The notes under the pieces are model-generated. The model was not told the origin of the DNA and ran no database searches. It was given only the letters and a program-made list of their open reading frames with translations. Positions 37,501 through 42,837 of a stretch of DNA of 60,000 bases are shown in pieces. Each line of letters opens with the position of its first letter. Position 1 is the stretch's first letter. The stretch covers positions 24,565,127-24,625,126 of the forward strand of contig NC_088297.1 of assembly GCF_032854445.1 (NCBI RefSeq), written 5' to 3'. The position numbers were made by a program, and so were the translations under genes. The DNA is from Liolophura sinensis. Its lineage: Eukaryota > Mollusca > Polyplacophora > Chitonida > Chitonidae.

Positions 37501-40500
37501 TGCCACCTGACAAACCACAAATGTATATGCACTGTAATTTCCTGACCTTTTCCACCAACTGTGCGCCAGACTGTGAAATTTGCCACTTTTACAACGAATG
37601 ATTGAAACAGTGCCGCAATGGTGGGGTGGGCAATTGTTTTCTTGCCTCCACTGATGGCTAGATCCATGATTGGAGGGATTAAAGTTGTCAGTACAGGCTT
37701 GACACCTTTATTTTATCCATGAATTAAAATGAAGAAAGTATCGAGCCACAGTTGTTTACATACCTGAAAATTCCGAAACTTACTCAAAGCACATTCCTGT
37801 GAAACTGGCAAGCTAACAACTGCTTCCCTGGCTGTCAGCTACACTACATCGGTGAATGCATTATACAGGGAACAGTACTGTCTGTTCACAGTCCCATAAA
37901 TAAATGTAACAAATCAGCATGAAAATGTGTTTCAGCTACAAAGACCTGACTAACAAGAATCTGTCATTAAGCTCCAATAAAATTCGCTGTACCTGCACGA
38001 GTGTTCCTGGTTTGCTGCACCAACTCATACAGATGCACGAGTGTTGTTGGTTTGCTGCACCAACTCATACAGATGCACGAGTGTTGTTGGTTTGCTGCAC
38101 CAACTCATACAGATGCACGAGTGTTGTTGGTTTGCTGCACCAACTCATACAGATGCACGAGTGTTGTTGGTTTGCTGCACCAACTCATACAGATGCACGA
38201 GTGTTGCTGGTTTGCTGCACCTACTCATACAGATGCACGAGTGTTGCTGGTTTGCTGCACCAACTCATACAGATGCACGAGTGTTGCTGGTTTGCTGCAC
38301 TCATACAGATGCACAAGTGTTGCTGGTTTGCTGCACTAACTCATACAGATGCACGAGTGTTGCTGGTTTGCTGCACCAACTCATACAGATGCACGAGTGT
38401 TGCTAGTTTGCTGCACCAACTCATGCAGATGCACGAGTGTTGCTGGTTTGCTGCACCAACTCATACAGATGCACGAGTGTTGCTGGTCTGCTGCACTAAC
38501 TCATACAGATGCACGAGTGTTGCTGGTTTGCTGCACCAACTCATACAGATGCACGAGTGTTGCTGGTTTGCTGCACTAACTCATACAGATGCACAAGTGT
38601 TGCTGGTTTGCTGCACTAACTCATACAGATGCACGGGTGTTGCTGGTTTGCTGCACTCATACAGATGCACAAGTGTTGCTGGTTTGCTGCACCAACCCAT
38701 ACAGATGCACGGGTGTTGTTGGTTTGCTGCACTCATACAGATGCACAGGTGTTGCTGGTTTGCTGCACCAACTCATACAGATGCACGGGTGCTGCTGGTT
38801 TGCTGCACCAACTCATACAGATGCACGGGTGTTGCTGGTTTGCTGCACCAACTCATACAGATGCACGAGTGTTGCTGGTTTGCTGCACTAACTCATACAG
38901 ATGCACGGGTGTTGCTGGTTTGCTGCACCAACTCATACAGATGCACGGGTGTTGCTGGTTTGCTGCACCAACTCATACAGATGCACGGGTGTTGCTGGTT
39001 TGCTGCACCAACTCATACAGATGCACGGGTGTTGCTGGTTTGCTGCACCAACTCATACAGATGCACGAGTGTTGCTGGTCTGCTGCACCAACTCATACAG
39101 ATGCACGGGTGTTGCTGGTTTGCTGCACTAACTCATACAGATGAGCTTATATAAGAACTAAAGTTGTGCAACATGCTATTACAGAGTCTTGCTGTCCATC
39201 ACTGGCCGCAGTGAGCAAATGATAGCGCACACAAGCCATGTGGCTCTGAAAATCACCAGAACAAATGGCCCTACATTTTTTGCCTTGCGTGTTGGCTCAG
39301 ACTGATCACTCAAAGCCTACACCGCCCATTCACTGGCAAGAGTGTAAACATGCACATTGCTGGCCAGTTGACACATGCCAACTTTTTATTTTGTCCATAT
39401 TTATATGGGTGAGAACTATAAACCGTCTGCAGTGCGCTATTCAACTTCTCTGATGAGTTCCCCAACAGCCTCTGACCTTGTTTTGTCAACTTTTCTTCAA
39501 GTATTCTGACAACCAGTGCTGCTCAGCTGGCTGAAAAGGTCAACAAATTACTGTACCTGAAAAGTCAGTACCAGTACACATAAGTGTTTACCTTTTGTCT
39601 TGTGTGTCCCAGTGACTGGTGTACTTGGGTTTGATTGTCTCCCCTCCTTGCCAACAGGTGGCGTTGGTGTGTTTGATCTTGAGGAATTAGCGGATGACCT
39701 TGTTCTGTGGTGACTTTTGACTGTTGGAGTGGTCTCTGAATCTGAAAAATAATCAGAAACACTAGAATCAACGATTCAATCCCATTTTCACATATTACTG
39801 AAGTTTCACTTATAACACTGAGGTACCTGCAAGCCAACCAGAAACCTTTAGTGTACTCACAAATACTAGCTACATCCAGAAACATTTTGCATGTTGAATT
39901 CACTCACACTGGGTTGCTTGGACGATCTTAATACTGTTTTACAGCTAGAGATTCACGCAGACTGTAGAGTTTTTAGGACTTACTGCTGGTATGACTTGAA
40001 ACACTGGAGAAACTGTTACTTCTGCTGACTCTTTTAGCACCACACACTTCATCATTCTCAGCTCCTTAAAATAAAGATGATACTTATTCTTGGATTGATG
40101 ACTTTAAATATTCTCCAATTTTCCAGTTCTATTATCAGGAGTTTAGGTGAGGTAACACTGAATTCCTACTAAAACCATCAGAGCTAAGAAGCTGCACACA
40201 GACTTAAATATACCAGTCACATTCAGATCAACGTGGTGTCATTTAAGTTTCAATCAAGTTTACCCAGAAAAATCAAGATTTGTGCACTTGCATGGTCCAC
40301 TGGCAACACTAATCTTGCAGAAAGAAGACACACCTGGCGGAAAAAAACAACACTTCTGCAGACGGTTGTTTGTCTATAGTGCAAGTTGAATATTCAAGTT
40401 CTTCAGTCAATGTATGGCAGACATGGGGAACATATTTACACACATTTTCATGAGTATTAATCATTATCACCTCCAATAATACACGGACAACTCTGCATAA

Positions 40501-40603
40501 TTACAACACTATCAGTAAATAATTAATGTTTACCTGTAATGTTGTGAGCCTGGGAACCTTTAGACCGTGTGGTCATGGAGGAGTCCATCTTCCTACCATT
40601 CAT
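4357..40603 (-). CDS. ZMYND8: ZMYND8 orthologue, whole coding span (23 coding exons)
   Basis: Chromatin reader and transcriptional co-repressor of the nucleus. Joining 23 GT-AG exons, listed separately, gives 5,646 nt with consistent phases at every junction: 1,881 residues plus stop. Order by residue: N-terminal [11 protein letters not shown] (resembles the vertebrate start), PHD finger 143-190, bromodomain 191-307 with YNG acetyl-lysine asparagine, zinc-binding link 308-334, PWWP about 335-430 with PFWP, long Ser/Thr-rich linker with [12 protein letters not shown] near 930, LVIDL acidic motif in exon 15, coiled coil 1441-1533, MYND 1534-1568, Q/H-rich tail. Known for the family: reads acetylated and methylated H3/H4 tails and recruits NuRD and KDM5. 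The product is longer than the roughly 1,200-residue vertebrate protein, mostly in exons 14-15. ZMYND11 shares the reader order, but the [12 protein letters not shown] motif and the N-terminus point to ZMYND8. Some alternative exons may be missed. Confidence 0.95.
4590..5312. repeat. 60/61-bp satellite abutting the last-exon acceptor
   Basis: About 12 units of 60 then 61 bp, with the core TTTCATTATCCACTGAGAGT recurring at 4741, 4802, 4863, 4924 and on. The array reaches to within about 15 nt of the acceptor AG of ZMYND8 exon 23 (4576-4577). The stretch ahead of the native acceptor is itself repeat-like. Confidence 0.9.
5455..5690. repeat. Interspersed repeat (family B)
   Basis: Contains CAGTCACATTATACTGACAC, then CAACCAGTCATGTTTCCTTG and a tail GACCATTAGGCCATGG. 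Related copies lie at 8965, 29585 and 32170 and a fragment near 15358. Resembles a SINE-like repeat known to me from mollusc sequence; its class is not proved here. The rest of 5313-6540 shows nothing I can assign. Confidence 0.6.
6555..6775. repeat. 44/45-bp tandem repeat, 5 copies
   Basis: Core ACTGACAACCAGCACACTTG begins near 6570, 6614, 6659, 6703 and 6747. Lies in the intron between exons 22 and 23. Confidence 0.85.
6880..7400. repeat. Degenerate short repeat, AGCCAGCTAGTGGCACACTA type
   Basis: Some 15 or more diverged copies of a ~22-44 bp motif around CTAGCCAGCTAGTGGCACAC, with AACTAGTAG variants. Older than the other arrays, judging by divergence. Intron of ZMYND8. 7400-8000 shows only an inverted pair, CCCTTTTCACATG near 7549 and CATGTGAAAAGG near 7921. 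Confidence 0.7.
8003..8446 (-). CDS. ZMYND8: ZMYND8 coding exon 22: Q/H/P-rich tail
   Basis: 444 nt, phase 0 to 0, residues 1662-1809. Gln-rich ([13 protein letters not shown]) then His/Pro-rich ([13 protein letters not shown]). Acceptor TTTCTCAG, donor GTATCT. Differs from the short acidic/aromatic end of vertebrate ZMYND8; it may be lineage specific. Confidence 0.78.
8615..8887 (-). mobile_element. tRNA-derived SINE, near full length
   Basis: Minus strand reads from a tRNA-like head: A box TGGCTCAGTTGGTTAAGG (8858-8875) and B box GAGTTCAAGTCCAGC (8793-8807). A body with GGTTTCCCC/GGGCTCTGCC-type sequence follows, then a 3' end with CAATCAAATAAATG and an AAATA tail. This is the best copy of the most common dispersed repeat here; RNA polymerase III promoter boxes are readable. 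Confidence 0.85.
8965..9150. repeat. Interspersed repeat (family B), diverged
   Basis: GAGTCATTATACTGATACGG then TTAACCAGTTGTTG and GTCTTTGGTGTAACCCAACC. A diverged relative of the copy at 5455. Intron between exons 22 and 21. Confidence 0.5.
9289..9420 (-). CDS. ZMYND8: ZMYND8 coding exon 21
   Basis: 132 nt, phase 0 to 0, residues 1618-1661. [20 protein letters not shown] then SHMRNSSNQ. Acceptor TTTTCCAG, donor GTATCA. No domain; polar tail after the MYND finger. Supported by splice sites and phase. Confidence 0.78.
9600..9850. repeat. Interspersed repeat fragment with GGAGGAAACC motifs
   Basis: GTTTAATGCCACACTTAAGA then TTATGATTGGAGGAAACC, a duplicated GGAGGAAACCAC and an end GATTTGAACTCC-like stretch. 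Similar to other dispersed copies near 36220 and 52100. Class uncertain. Confidence 0.4.
9951..10202 (-). CDS. ZMYND8: ZMYND8 coding exon 20: MYND zinc finger
   Basis: 252 nt, phase 0 to 0, residues 1534-1617. [19 protein letters not shown] then [16 protein letters not shown] gives all seven Cys and the His of a MYND finger, nearly identical to vertebrate ZMYND8. The family MYND binds PPPLI-type peptides of co-repressors such as NCoR-type proteins. A Gln/Ser-rich tail follows. Confidence 0.97.
10366..10690. repeat. Diverged direct duplication of ~135 bp
   Basis: 10366-10500 and 10547-10688 share GAATTT..GTAATTTATGGTA.TTAATATGC, CCCTTGTG, CAATAAATGCAGTA-type sequence and AGATAC.ACCC. Spacing about 183 bp. 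Intron between exons 20 and 19; no exon seen. Confidence 0.65.
11115..11320. repeat. 20-bp tandem repeat, ~10 copies
   Basis: Unit TTGAACCCACACCTGGGGTT, with TTCTGAACCC alternating with TTTTGAACCC so that a 40-bp period is partly visible. Intron of ZMYND8. Confidence 0.9.
11489..11613 (-). CDS. ZMYND8: ZMYND8 coding exon 19: coiled coil to MYND
   Basis: 125 nt, phase 1 to 0, residues 1492-1533. [20 protein letters not shown] then [25 protein letters not shown] just before the finger is the family signature. Acceptor TTGGACAG, donor GTAAGA. Confidence 0.96.
11614..12260. other. Intron 18-19, nothing recognised
   Basis: AT-rich sequence between coiled-coil exons; no repeat array or further exon seen on either strand. 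Confidence 0.6.
12261..12345 (-). CDS. ZMYND8: ZMYND8 coding exon 18: coiled coil
   Basis: 85 nt, phase 0 to 1, residues 1464-1492. [19 protein letters not shown] then EEIKHNV, heptad-rich; vertebrate [20 protein letters not shown]. Donor GTAAGT. Confidence 0.93.
13101..13404. mobile_element. Foldback (MITE-like) element with long inverted arms
   Basis: Left arm 13101-13196 (AGTTGGCATTTCAGGAGT, GAGACAGGGTGGGGATCTCA) pairs with right arm 13308-13404 (AGAGGCCCACCCTGTCTC, TGAAATGCCAACT). Inner parts also pair: GAGATTTTACACTACCTGCT near 13211 with AGCAGCTACTGTAAAATCAC near 13280. No coding capacity. Its arms resemble the element at 45565-46745. Confidence 0.8.
13452..13605. repeat. 19/20-bp tandem repeat, ~8 copies
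   Basis: Unit TTTCTAAATACATTACTGG with small variants. Intron between exons 18 and 17. Confidence 0.9.
14117..14185 (-). CDS. ZMYND8: ZMYND8 coding exon 17: coiled-coil start
   Basis: 69 nt, phase 0 to 0, residues 1441-1463. [18 protein letters not shown] aligns with vertebrate MDAIKGTMTEIYNDLSKNT. Acceptor TTTTCAG, donor GTACTG. Confidence 0.9.
14222..14984. repeat. ~40-bp satellite made of the exon 16 end plus its donor
   Basis: About 18-19 units on the sense (minus) strand, pattern GTGGAGAAATACTCAGAAAA then G|GTCAGTGCACAGGATTAA. Exon 16 ends GTGGAGAAATACTCAGAAAA then G|GTCAGTAC. The array fills about 95% of the 799-bp intron between exons 16 and 17. Units further from exon 16 are more diverged and more uniform among themselves (CTTTCTCAGTATTTCTCCCT on the plus strand). 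Confidence 0.9.
14985..15243 (-). CDS. ZMYND8: ZMYND8 coding exon 16: source of the ~40-bp satellite
   Basis: 259 nt, phase 2 to 0, residues about 1354-1440. Pro/Gln-rich, then [11 protein letters not shown], which aligns with the vertebrate ADIAKYTSK start of the coiled-coil region. Donor AAG|GTCAGT. Its last ~37 nt are the parent, or a captured copy, of the repeat that fills the next intron. Reading through the donor adds VST and then a stop. Confidence 0.9.
16355..17145. repeat. 36-bp satellite, ~22 copies
   Basis: Plus-strand unit GGATATGTTAGTACTTCTGG then ACTTACTGTTAATTCT. Because 36 is a multiple of 3, several frames stay open on both strands (e.g. 16322-17329 plus, 16343-17176 minus); these are not genes. 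On the ZMYND8 sense strand many units carry ACA|GTAAGT. Intron between exons 16 and 15, not touching either exon. Confidence 0.92.
17756..18860 (-). CDS. ZMYND8: ZMYND8 coding exon 15: Ser/Thr-rich linker
   Basis: 1,105 nt, phase 1 to 2, residues about 986-1354. [19 protein letters not shown] matches the vertebrate ELVIDLGED region; the rest is Ser/Thr/Val-rich and probably disordered. Acceptor ATTCCAG, donor GTAAGT. Open throughout; no stop in frame. Confidence 0.93.
18861..19594. other. Intron 14-15, nothing recognised
   Basis: AT-rich, no array and no further exon seen. Confidence 0.6.
19595..21306 (-). CDS. ZMYND8: ZMYND8 coding exon 14: large linker exon
   Basis: 1,712 nt, phase 2 to 1, residues about 415-986. 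Opens with [19 protein letters not shown] (vertebrate FGVFNYSPFRTPY), the end of the PWWP fold. Then a long Ser/Thr/Ala/Lys-rich, probably disordered linker, ending with [17 protein letters not shown] and an acidic Ser/Asp/Glu tract ([14 protein letters not shown]), both present in vertebrate ZMYND8. Much longer than the vertebrate equivalent. Donor GTATGA. Confidence 0.95.
21945..22700. repeat. 40-bp satellite, ~19 copies, shares the donor core of the 34-bp array
   Basis: Plus-strand unit TTATCTTGTCTGTATGTGGT then CTCCAACCCTACATTGTACC. On the sense strand each unit has ACATACAGACAAGATAAG|GT, the same 20 nt as the exon 13 end plus donor (ACATATAGACAAGATAAG|GT) with one difference, fused to an unrelated ACAATGTAGGGTTGG half. 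Confidence 0.92.
22725..27110. repeat. 34-bp satellite made of the exon 13 end plus its donor, ~130 copies
   Basis: Sense-strand unit: GTGAGGAACTGCAAATACAT followed by (A/T)(A/T)AGACAAGATAAG. This is the last 32 nt of ZMYND8 exon 13 plus the intron GT. The array begins at the exon boundary (27110) with no unique sequence between. Common variants change CAG/CAC/TAG in the middle. 23463-23900 and 25075-25510 are near-identical copies 1,612 bp apart, a higher-order repeat. With the neighbouring 40-bp array it makes up about 89% of the 5.8-kb intron. Long plus-strand open frames are shadows. Confidence 0.95.
27111..27236 (-). CDS. ZMYND8: ZMYND8 coding exon 13: PWWP end, source of the 34-bp satellite
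   Basis: 126 nt, phase 2 to 2, residues 373-415. [16 protein letters not shown] then [13 protein letters not shown] corresponds to the vertebrate AWVPINNCYLMSKEIP and MQEMEVYVENIR. The donor is AAG|GTGAGG. The last 32 nt of this exon match the unit of the array that follows directly in the intron, with a single difference (CTT in the exon, CTG in most units). In frame, reading past the donor meets TGA at once. Confidence 0.95.
27953..28008 (-). CDS. ZMYND8: ZMYND8 coding exon 12: PWWP middle
   Basis: 56 nt, phase 0 to 2, residues 355-373. [19 protein letters not shown] matches the vertebrate ALRDKDGQVDARFFGQHDR. Acceptor CTGTTCAG, donor GTGAGT. Confidence 0.96.
28330..29045. repeat. 89-bp tandem repeat, ~8 copies, built from a dispersed-repeat fragment
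   Basis: Core ACTTATGCAATGGTGGCCAG then TTTATGGGTCC, CATCAACATTTGGTGAGTTA and CTTCCACGTGTAAC, recurring near 28337, 28426, 28515, 28604, 28693, 28782, 28871 and 28960. The pieces CAATGGTGG, CAGTTTATGGGT and GGTGAGTTACTG are also in the dispersed repeat at 36190-36320. Intron between exons 12 and 11. Confidence 0.85.
29430..29545. repeat. 27-bp tandem repeat, ~4 copies
   Basis: Unit GCTGCTGCTGGCATGATCCT then TGCATA. Followed at 29572 by a run of C and, near 29585-29690, a family B repeat fragment (TGTCACATTATACTGACACC). Confidence 0.8.
29722..29781 (-). CDS. ZMYND8: ZMYND8 coding exon 11: PWWP start
   Basis: 60 nt, phase 0 to 0, residues 335-354. [18 protein letters not shown] carries the PWWP signature (PFWP here) and the aromatic-cage region. 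Acceptor ATAACAG, donor GTAAGC. Confidence 0.97.
30080..30315 (+). mobile_element. tRNA-derived SINE, plus orientation, diverged head
   Basis: Opens near GAGTGGCCGAGAAGGTTAGC (A-box like), then CTCATGCTGGCTTCC, GTGGGAAGGTCTGCCAGC, GCTCTGCCCGGTTCCTCCCA, and ends near AAGTGAAATATTCACC. The B-box region is degraded. Intron between exons 11 and 10. Confidence 0.75.
30796..31017. mobile_element. MITE-like element, copy 1
   Basis: Starts CTGTAATTCTTCAACCTTTT and ends with a diverged inverse of this (AAAAAGTTGAAGTATGAG). Body holds GTGTTTATTCAAGCATATTC and GTAGTTTTGTCTCCAAAATC. Related copies at 42838, 51849 and 52820. Confidence 0.7.
31150..31332 (-). pseudogene. THAP-domain gene fragment, frameshifted
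   Basis: From ATG at 31332 the minus strand encodes [13 protein letters not shown], a typical THAP start (CxxxxC here; compare MVQSCSAYGC of THAP1). A different frame carries [19 protein letters not shown] then RKDF-like [15 protein letters not shown], the rest of a C2CH THAP domain (final CxxH). The two halves are out of frame, so one indel separates them, unless a short intron does. THAP domains occur in P-element-type transposases and host factors. It lies in the intron between ZMYND8 exons 11 and 10, same strand; probably a dead element or retro-fragment. Confidence 0.7.
31717..31797 (-). CDS. ZMYND8: ZMYND8 coding exon 10: zinc-binding link
   Basis: 81 nt, phase 0 to 0, residues 308-334. 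[14 protein letters not shown] then [10 protein letters not shown]; four cysteines in the pattern CxxC...CxxC, the extra zinc site between bromodomain and PWWP in this family. Acceptor GTTTCAG, donor GTAGGT. Confidence 0.97.
32160..32345. repeat. Interspersed repeat (family B)
   Basis: CACTCACTCAGTCACCTGAT, ACAAGAGGTCCTGTTTC, CTCAGTACTAAGCG and a tail ATTGATCCCAGGTTTC. Intron between exons 10 and 9. Confidence 0.55.
32514..32569 (-). CDS. ZMYND8: ZMYND8 coding exon 9: bromodomain helix C
   Basis: 56 nt, phase 1 to 0, residues 289-307. [17 protein letters not shown] matches the vertebrate HKLTQIAKVVIKICEHE. Acceptor TGTTACAG, donor GTAAGT. A small exon found by homology and phase. Confidence 0.95.
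32724..32855 (+). mobile_element. SINE fragment, plus orientation
   Basis: TATGTGGGAAGGTCTGTCAG, AGGCTCAGCCCAGTTTTCTC and GTGAAATACTC with the tail CAATCAAGTAAATAAATAA. Lacks the tRNA head, so 5' truncated. Confidence 0.75.
33165..33252 (-). CDS. ZMYND8: ZMYND8 coding exon 8: bromodomain helices A-B
   Basis: 88 nt, phase 0 to 1, residues 260-289. [16 protein letters not shown] then HNCIIYNG is nearly identical to vertebrate ZMYND8. The N of YNG is the conserved acetyl-lysine-binding asparagine, so the pocket looks intact. Donor GTAAGT. Confidence 0.97.
33761..33853 (-). CDS. ZMYND8: ZMYND8 coding exon 7: bromodomain ZA loop
   Basis: 93 nt, phase 0 to 0, residues 229-259. FEKPVDL then [13 protein letters not shown] matches the ZA loop and start of helix A (vertebrate YIFHPMDLCTLEK). 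Acceptor ATTTCAG, donor GTAATG. Confidence 0.96.
34569..34682 (-). CDS. ZMYND8: ZMYND8 coding exon 6: PHD-bromodomain junction
   Basis: 114 nt, phase 0 to 0, residues 191-228. [19 protein letters not shown] followed by LLKFALERM corresponds to the vertebrate AECIETQSKAMTML and LLKFAIQKM, the first bromodomain helix (Z). Donor GTAAAT. Confidence 0.96.
34990..35170. repeat. 26-bp tandem repeat, ~7 copies
   Basis: Unit AGGATTGTCAGAGTGCAGAA plus AACAGA. Continues directly into the longer array at 35210. Confidence 0.9.
35210..35980. repeat. ~60-70 bp tandem repeat, ~11 diverged copies
   Basis: Units combine GTAGGAGGGTTCAGACAAAA, AGTTGAAGAGACAAC and an AGACAGACAAAC/ACGCAGAGAGAC part of variable length. 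Intron between exons 6 and 5, ending about 40 nt from the PHD-exon donor at 36018; I see no exon-derived sequence in the unit. Confidence 0.88.
36018..36161 (-). CDS. ZMYND8: ZMYND8 coding exon 5: PHD finger
   Basis: 144 nt, phase 0 to 0, residues 143-190. Whole C4HC3 PHD core: CWMC, then CKVC, H in VYHTKC, and the closing WVCPEC. Matches the vertebrate ZMYND8 PHD (CWVCHREG, CPRVYH, CPECE). In the family this finger works as one unit with the bromodomain and PWWP to bind modified H3 tails. Acceptor CTTTCAG, donor GTGATT. Confidence 0.97.
36190..36330. repeat. Interspersed repeat fragment
   Basis: TTAATTAATAAGAGTTTTTC, then CAATGGTGGTCTGG, TATGGGTGGAGGACACCGG, AAACCACCGACCTCTGGC and AAGTTACTGAC. 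Similar pieces seed the 89-bp array at 28330 and lie at 52085-52210. Confidence 0.6.
36821..36945 (-). CDS. ZMYND8: ZMYND8 coding exon 4
   Basis: 125 nt, enters phase 1 and ends phase 0, residues about 101-142. Carries [14 protein letters not shown] and [10 protein letters not shown], a lysine-rich stretch that may be a nuclear localisation signal. Acceptor TTTGCAG, donor GTAAGT. It joins directly to the PHD exon. Confidence 0.85.
37010..37990. other. Intron 3-4, left part, nothing recognised
   Basis: No array, no exon with matching phase and no clear element. An open frame at 37476-37667 (minus) has no features I recognise. Confidence 0.5.
38000..39145. repeat. 40-bp satellite, ~29 copies
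   Basis: Plus-strand unit GTGTTGCTGGTTTGCTGCAC then CAACTCATACAGATGCACGA. Units on the left prefer GTTGTTGG and CACGAG, those on the right GTTGCTGG and CACGGG; some units lack 6 bp (CACCAA). Frames stay open across it (e.g. 37919-39154) without evidence of a gene. Not adjacent to an exon. Confidence 0.95.
39592..39741 (-). CDS. ZMYND8: ZMYND8 coding exon 3
   Basis: 150 nt, phase 1 to phase 1, residues about 51-101. Ser/Thr/Pro-rich, basic ([21 protein letters not shown]). Acceptor TTTTTCAG, donor GTAAAC. No known domain; a disordered segment before the PHD finger. Confidence 0.8.
39984..40064 (-). CDS. ZMYND8: ZMYND8 coding exon 2
   Basis: 81 nt, phase 1 to phase 1, residues about 24-50. 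Ser-rich low-complexity N-terminal linker (contains [12 protein letters not shown]), probably disordered and basic. Acceptor TTTTAAG, donor GTAAGT. The call rests on splice sites and frame agreement with both neighbours, not on a conserved domain. Confidence 0.8.
40534..40603 (-). CDS. ZMYND8: ZMYND8 coding exon 1 (start codon exon)
   Basis: Acceptor AG precedes base 40604, so this is not the first transcribed exon and a 5' UTR exon lies upstream. Two in-frame ATGs: 40603 (MNGRK) and 40588 ([11 protein letters not shown]). The second has a strong context (A at -3, G at +4) and aligns with the vertebrate MDISTRSK start, so it may be the main start; the protein would then be 1,876 residues. Ends phase 1 at donor GTAAAC. 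Confidence 0.85.
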
Positions 40604-40604
40604 C

Positions 40605-41430
40605 CTGCAACAACAACAACACAAGTCAACTGGTTAACAGTATGAGTGCAGCTATCCCCAACTTAATAATGTAACACTGTATAATGAGCATGACAAACTG
40701 CTAAAACCAAAACTTTCCTAACAATGTAGATATGATGCACCTAATTATGGCTGTCTGGGTGGGGGTACGAGTCTAACAAAGGTCAGAACTCCATCTCCAC
40801 GAAATGTGATTGGACCACACCCAATCAACGTTATGAAGGGTCTACGCAGTTTTATGTCACATAAGAACTTTTTGACAAAACTCCGTCAAAATCAAGAAAC
40901 CCTGATTAATCTACTGACCACAGCCCCAGTCAACAAGCTAATTCTTCATCATATTTGTTACATTTGTTGTTTCTCATAAAATTATGAGTGCCAGCATTAA
41001 ACACAAGAACCATGATCTTTCTTCATCCCAAAACGAAGTTCAAGAAACCCAGTTGTTTTACTTGGATTCTCATTAAATTCTAAACTTTTCAAAAACCTTC
41101 AACTTTCCCAAATATGTTTAAAGACCTCTATTAACTTTCAAGAGAACTCTGGGCAACTTAATGTCTAACTCTTGCACAGTCTAAGTACTTAATATTCATC
41201 ACTAAGCTGGATGACCTGTATATGACACATCTCCATCTCTGCTGCAATAGATGCATGCAAGCTAGAGGTAACTGCTGTTCTGTAATTTACATGTACCTAC
41301 ATCTGCATTCAGAAAATAGCCACCTGAATCATACCTGCATTGGCCGACCATTCTGTAACTGTGGATAATAAGAGAATAATTTGAGGGAAAGTCACTTCTC
41401 TCTGTACGTGTCTACCATTGGCGATTCTGA
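40605..41430. other. Intron upstream of the start exon, nothing recognised
   Basis: CA-rich acceptor tract (AACAACAACAACAC on the plus strand) and then unique AT-rich sequence. No coding exon seen. Confidence 0.5.
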
Positions 41431-41909
41431 GTTAATACATCGTCTAACAGCCTGACCTTACCTGTGATTACCACTGGTGATTCTAATTTTATATAGTGTC
41501 TAACAGACTGACCTTACCTGTGATTACCACTGGTGATTCTGATTTTATATAGTGTCTAACTGACGGACATTACCTGTGATTACCACTGGTGATTCTGATT
41601 TTATATAGTGTCTAACACACTGACCTTACCTGTGATTACCACTGGTGATTCTAATTTTATATAGTGTCTAACAGACTGACCTTACCTGTGATTACCATTG
41701 GCGATTCTGATTTTATATAGTGTCTAACAGCCTGACCTTACCTGTGATTACCACTGGTGATTCTAATTTTATATAGTGTCTAACAGACTGACCTTACCTG
41801 TGATTACCATTGGCGATTCTGATTTTATATAGTGTCTAACAGCCTGACCTTACCTGTGATTACCATTGGCGATTCTAATTTTATATAGTGTCTAACAGAC
41901 TGACCTTAC
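41430..41909. repeat. ~56-bp satellite, ~9 copies, each with CAG|GTAAGG on the minus strand
   Basis: Plus-strand unit CTGACCTTACCTGTGATTAC then CACTGGTGATTCTGATTTTA and TATAGTGTCTAACAGA. The sense strand of ZMYND8 has ATCACAG|GTAAGGTCAG in nearly every unit, a strong donor match. The right end is at a candidate donor at 41910. Confidence 0.9.
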
Positions 41910-41950
41910 CTGTGATGCAGACAACTGTATACCGATATCTTGCAGAAGTC
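41910..41950 (-). other. Candidate ZMYND8 5' UTR exon
   Basis: Minus strand: AATCTTAG then about 41 nt ending GCATCACAG|GTAAGG. The start exon at 40604 is preceded by an acceptor, so some upstream exon must exist, and this donor sits at the edge of the array as in introns 13 and 16. The acceptor side is weak and no cDNA is available. Inference. Confidence 0.3.
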
Positions 41951-42082
41951 TAAGATTATGTGATCTTTTTCACTCATAAATTACCAACAGTTTGTGTGCG
42001 TGTACATGTACTTCAGTTCTACATCCGTAACATGTCAAACTACATCTACATGCATACTACCATTCCGACCGGATCAAGTGTT

Positions 42083-42340
42083 ATTTGTTTATTTATTTGA
42101 TTGGTGTTTTTACGTCATACTCAACAATATTTCATGCACTTATCATGACGAGAGAAAACTGGGCAGAGCCCGGAAGAATCCACAACTATCTGCAGGTGGA
42201 TCAAATGTCATTTATTTATTTGATTGGTATTTTACGTCGTACTCAAGAATATTTTCCTTAAACAACGTCAGCCAACATTATGGCAGGGGGAATCTGGACA
42301 GCTAGACCCCGGGGGAAATCCACAGCCATTCGGCTCGAGT
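42083..42340 (-). mobile_element. Two head-to-tail SINE fragments, minus orientation
   Basis: 42083-42200 and 42203-42340 each begin (plus strand) TTATTTATTTGATTGGT(G/A)TTTTACGTC and carry CTCAA(C/G)AATATTT and GGGCAGAGCCCGG-like sequence. Both lack the tRNA head; the second inserted at, or copied from, the first. Confidence 0.75.
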
Positions 42341-42557
42341 GTTATACTGAAACAATGTGTATTTAATCTCTAACAACATTATGAGCCTGCTTAGAATGTA
42401 TTGACACTCCGTGCTTTCACACGCCGTGCAGCTGCATGCAGCCTAGAAACGTAATGTATTAACCACTGGATAAACCTGCAGGCTCTATAAGTTACACAGC
42501 GATTCTCAGTCAGCTTGAATATACATGTTCATCATACTGCTGTCTTACTCTGACTAC

Positions 42558-42668
42558 AGGTCTGCCAGCAAATCTGCGGATGGTCATGGATTTTAGCAAC
42601 ATTATGCTGGTGTAGCATAAGTGAAATATTCTTGATTAGTTTGTAAAACACCAGTCAAGTAAACAAAG
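42558..42668 (+). mobile_element. SINE fragment, plus orientation
   Basis: AGGTCTGCCAGCAAATCTGC, GGATGGTCATGG, AACATTATGCTGG, AAGTGAAATATTC and an end AAAACACCAGTCAAGTAAAC. Truncated at the 5' end. Confidence 0.65.
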
Positions 42669-42837
42669 AAATTAATATTCTGACCCCAATGTCACTGCTC
42701 TGAGCAAATTGTCAATGTAAAATGTACATGTATATCTGTCTCACTACGAATGTTAATAGAACACTAAGGAGATAACCCTGCTATGTGCACAATCCTGAGT
42801 TACTTAAGGAGTACATTAGTCTGAAACAACACATTAC

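Noticed and set aside
37476-37667. 63-residue minus-strand frame [15 protein letters not shown]
   Set aside because: No recognisable family, no flanking splice sites in phase with exons 3 and 4.
37919-39154. 411-residue open frame rich in Cys/His ([12 protein letters not shown] repeats)
   Set aside because: Product of the 40-bp intronic satellite; several frames are open over the same stretch.
4357-40603. ZMYND11 instead of ZMYND8
   Set aside because: PHD-bromo-PWWP-MYND order is shared, but the N-terminal TRSK start, [17 protein letters not shown] and the [18 protein letters not shown] stretch fit ZMYND8.
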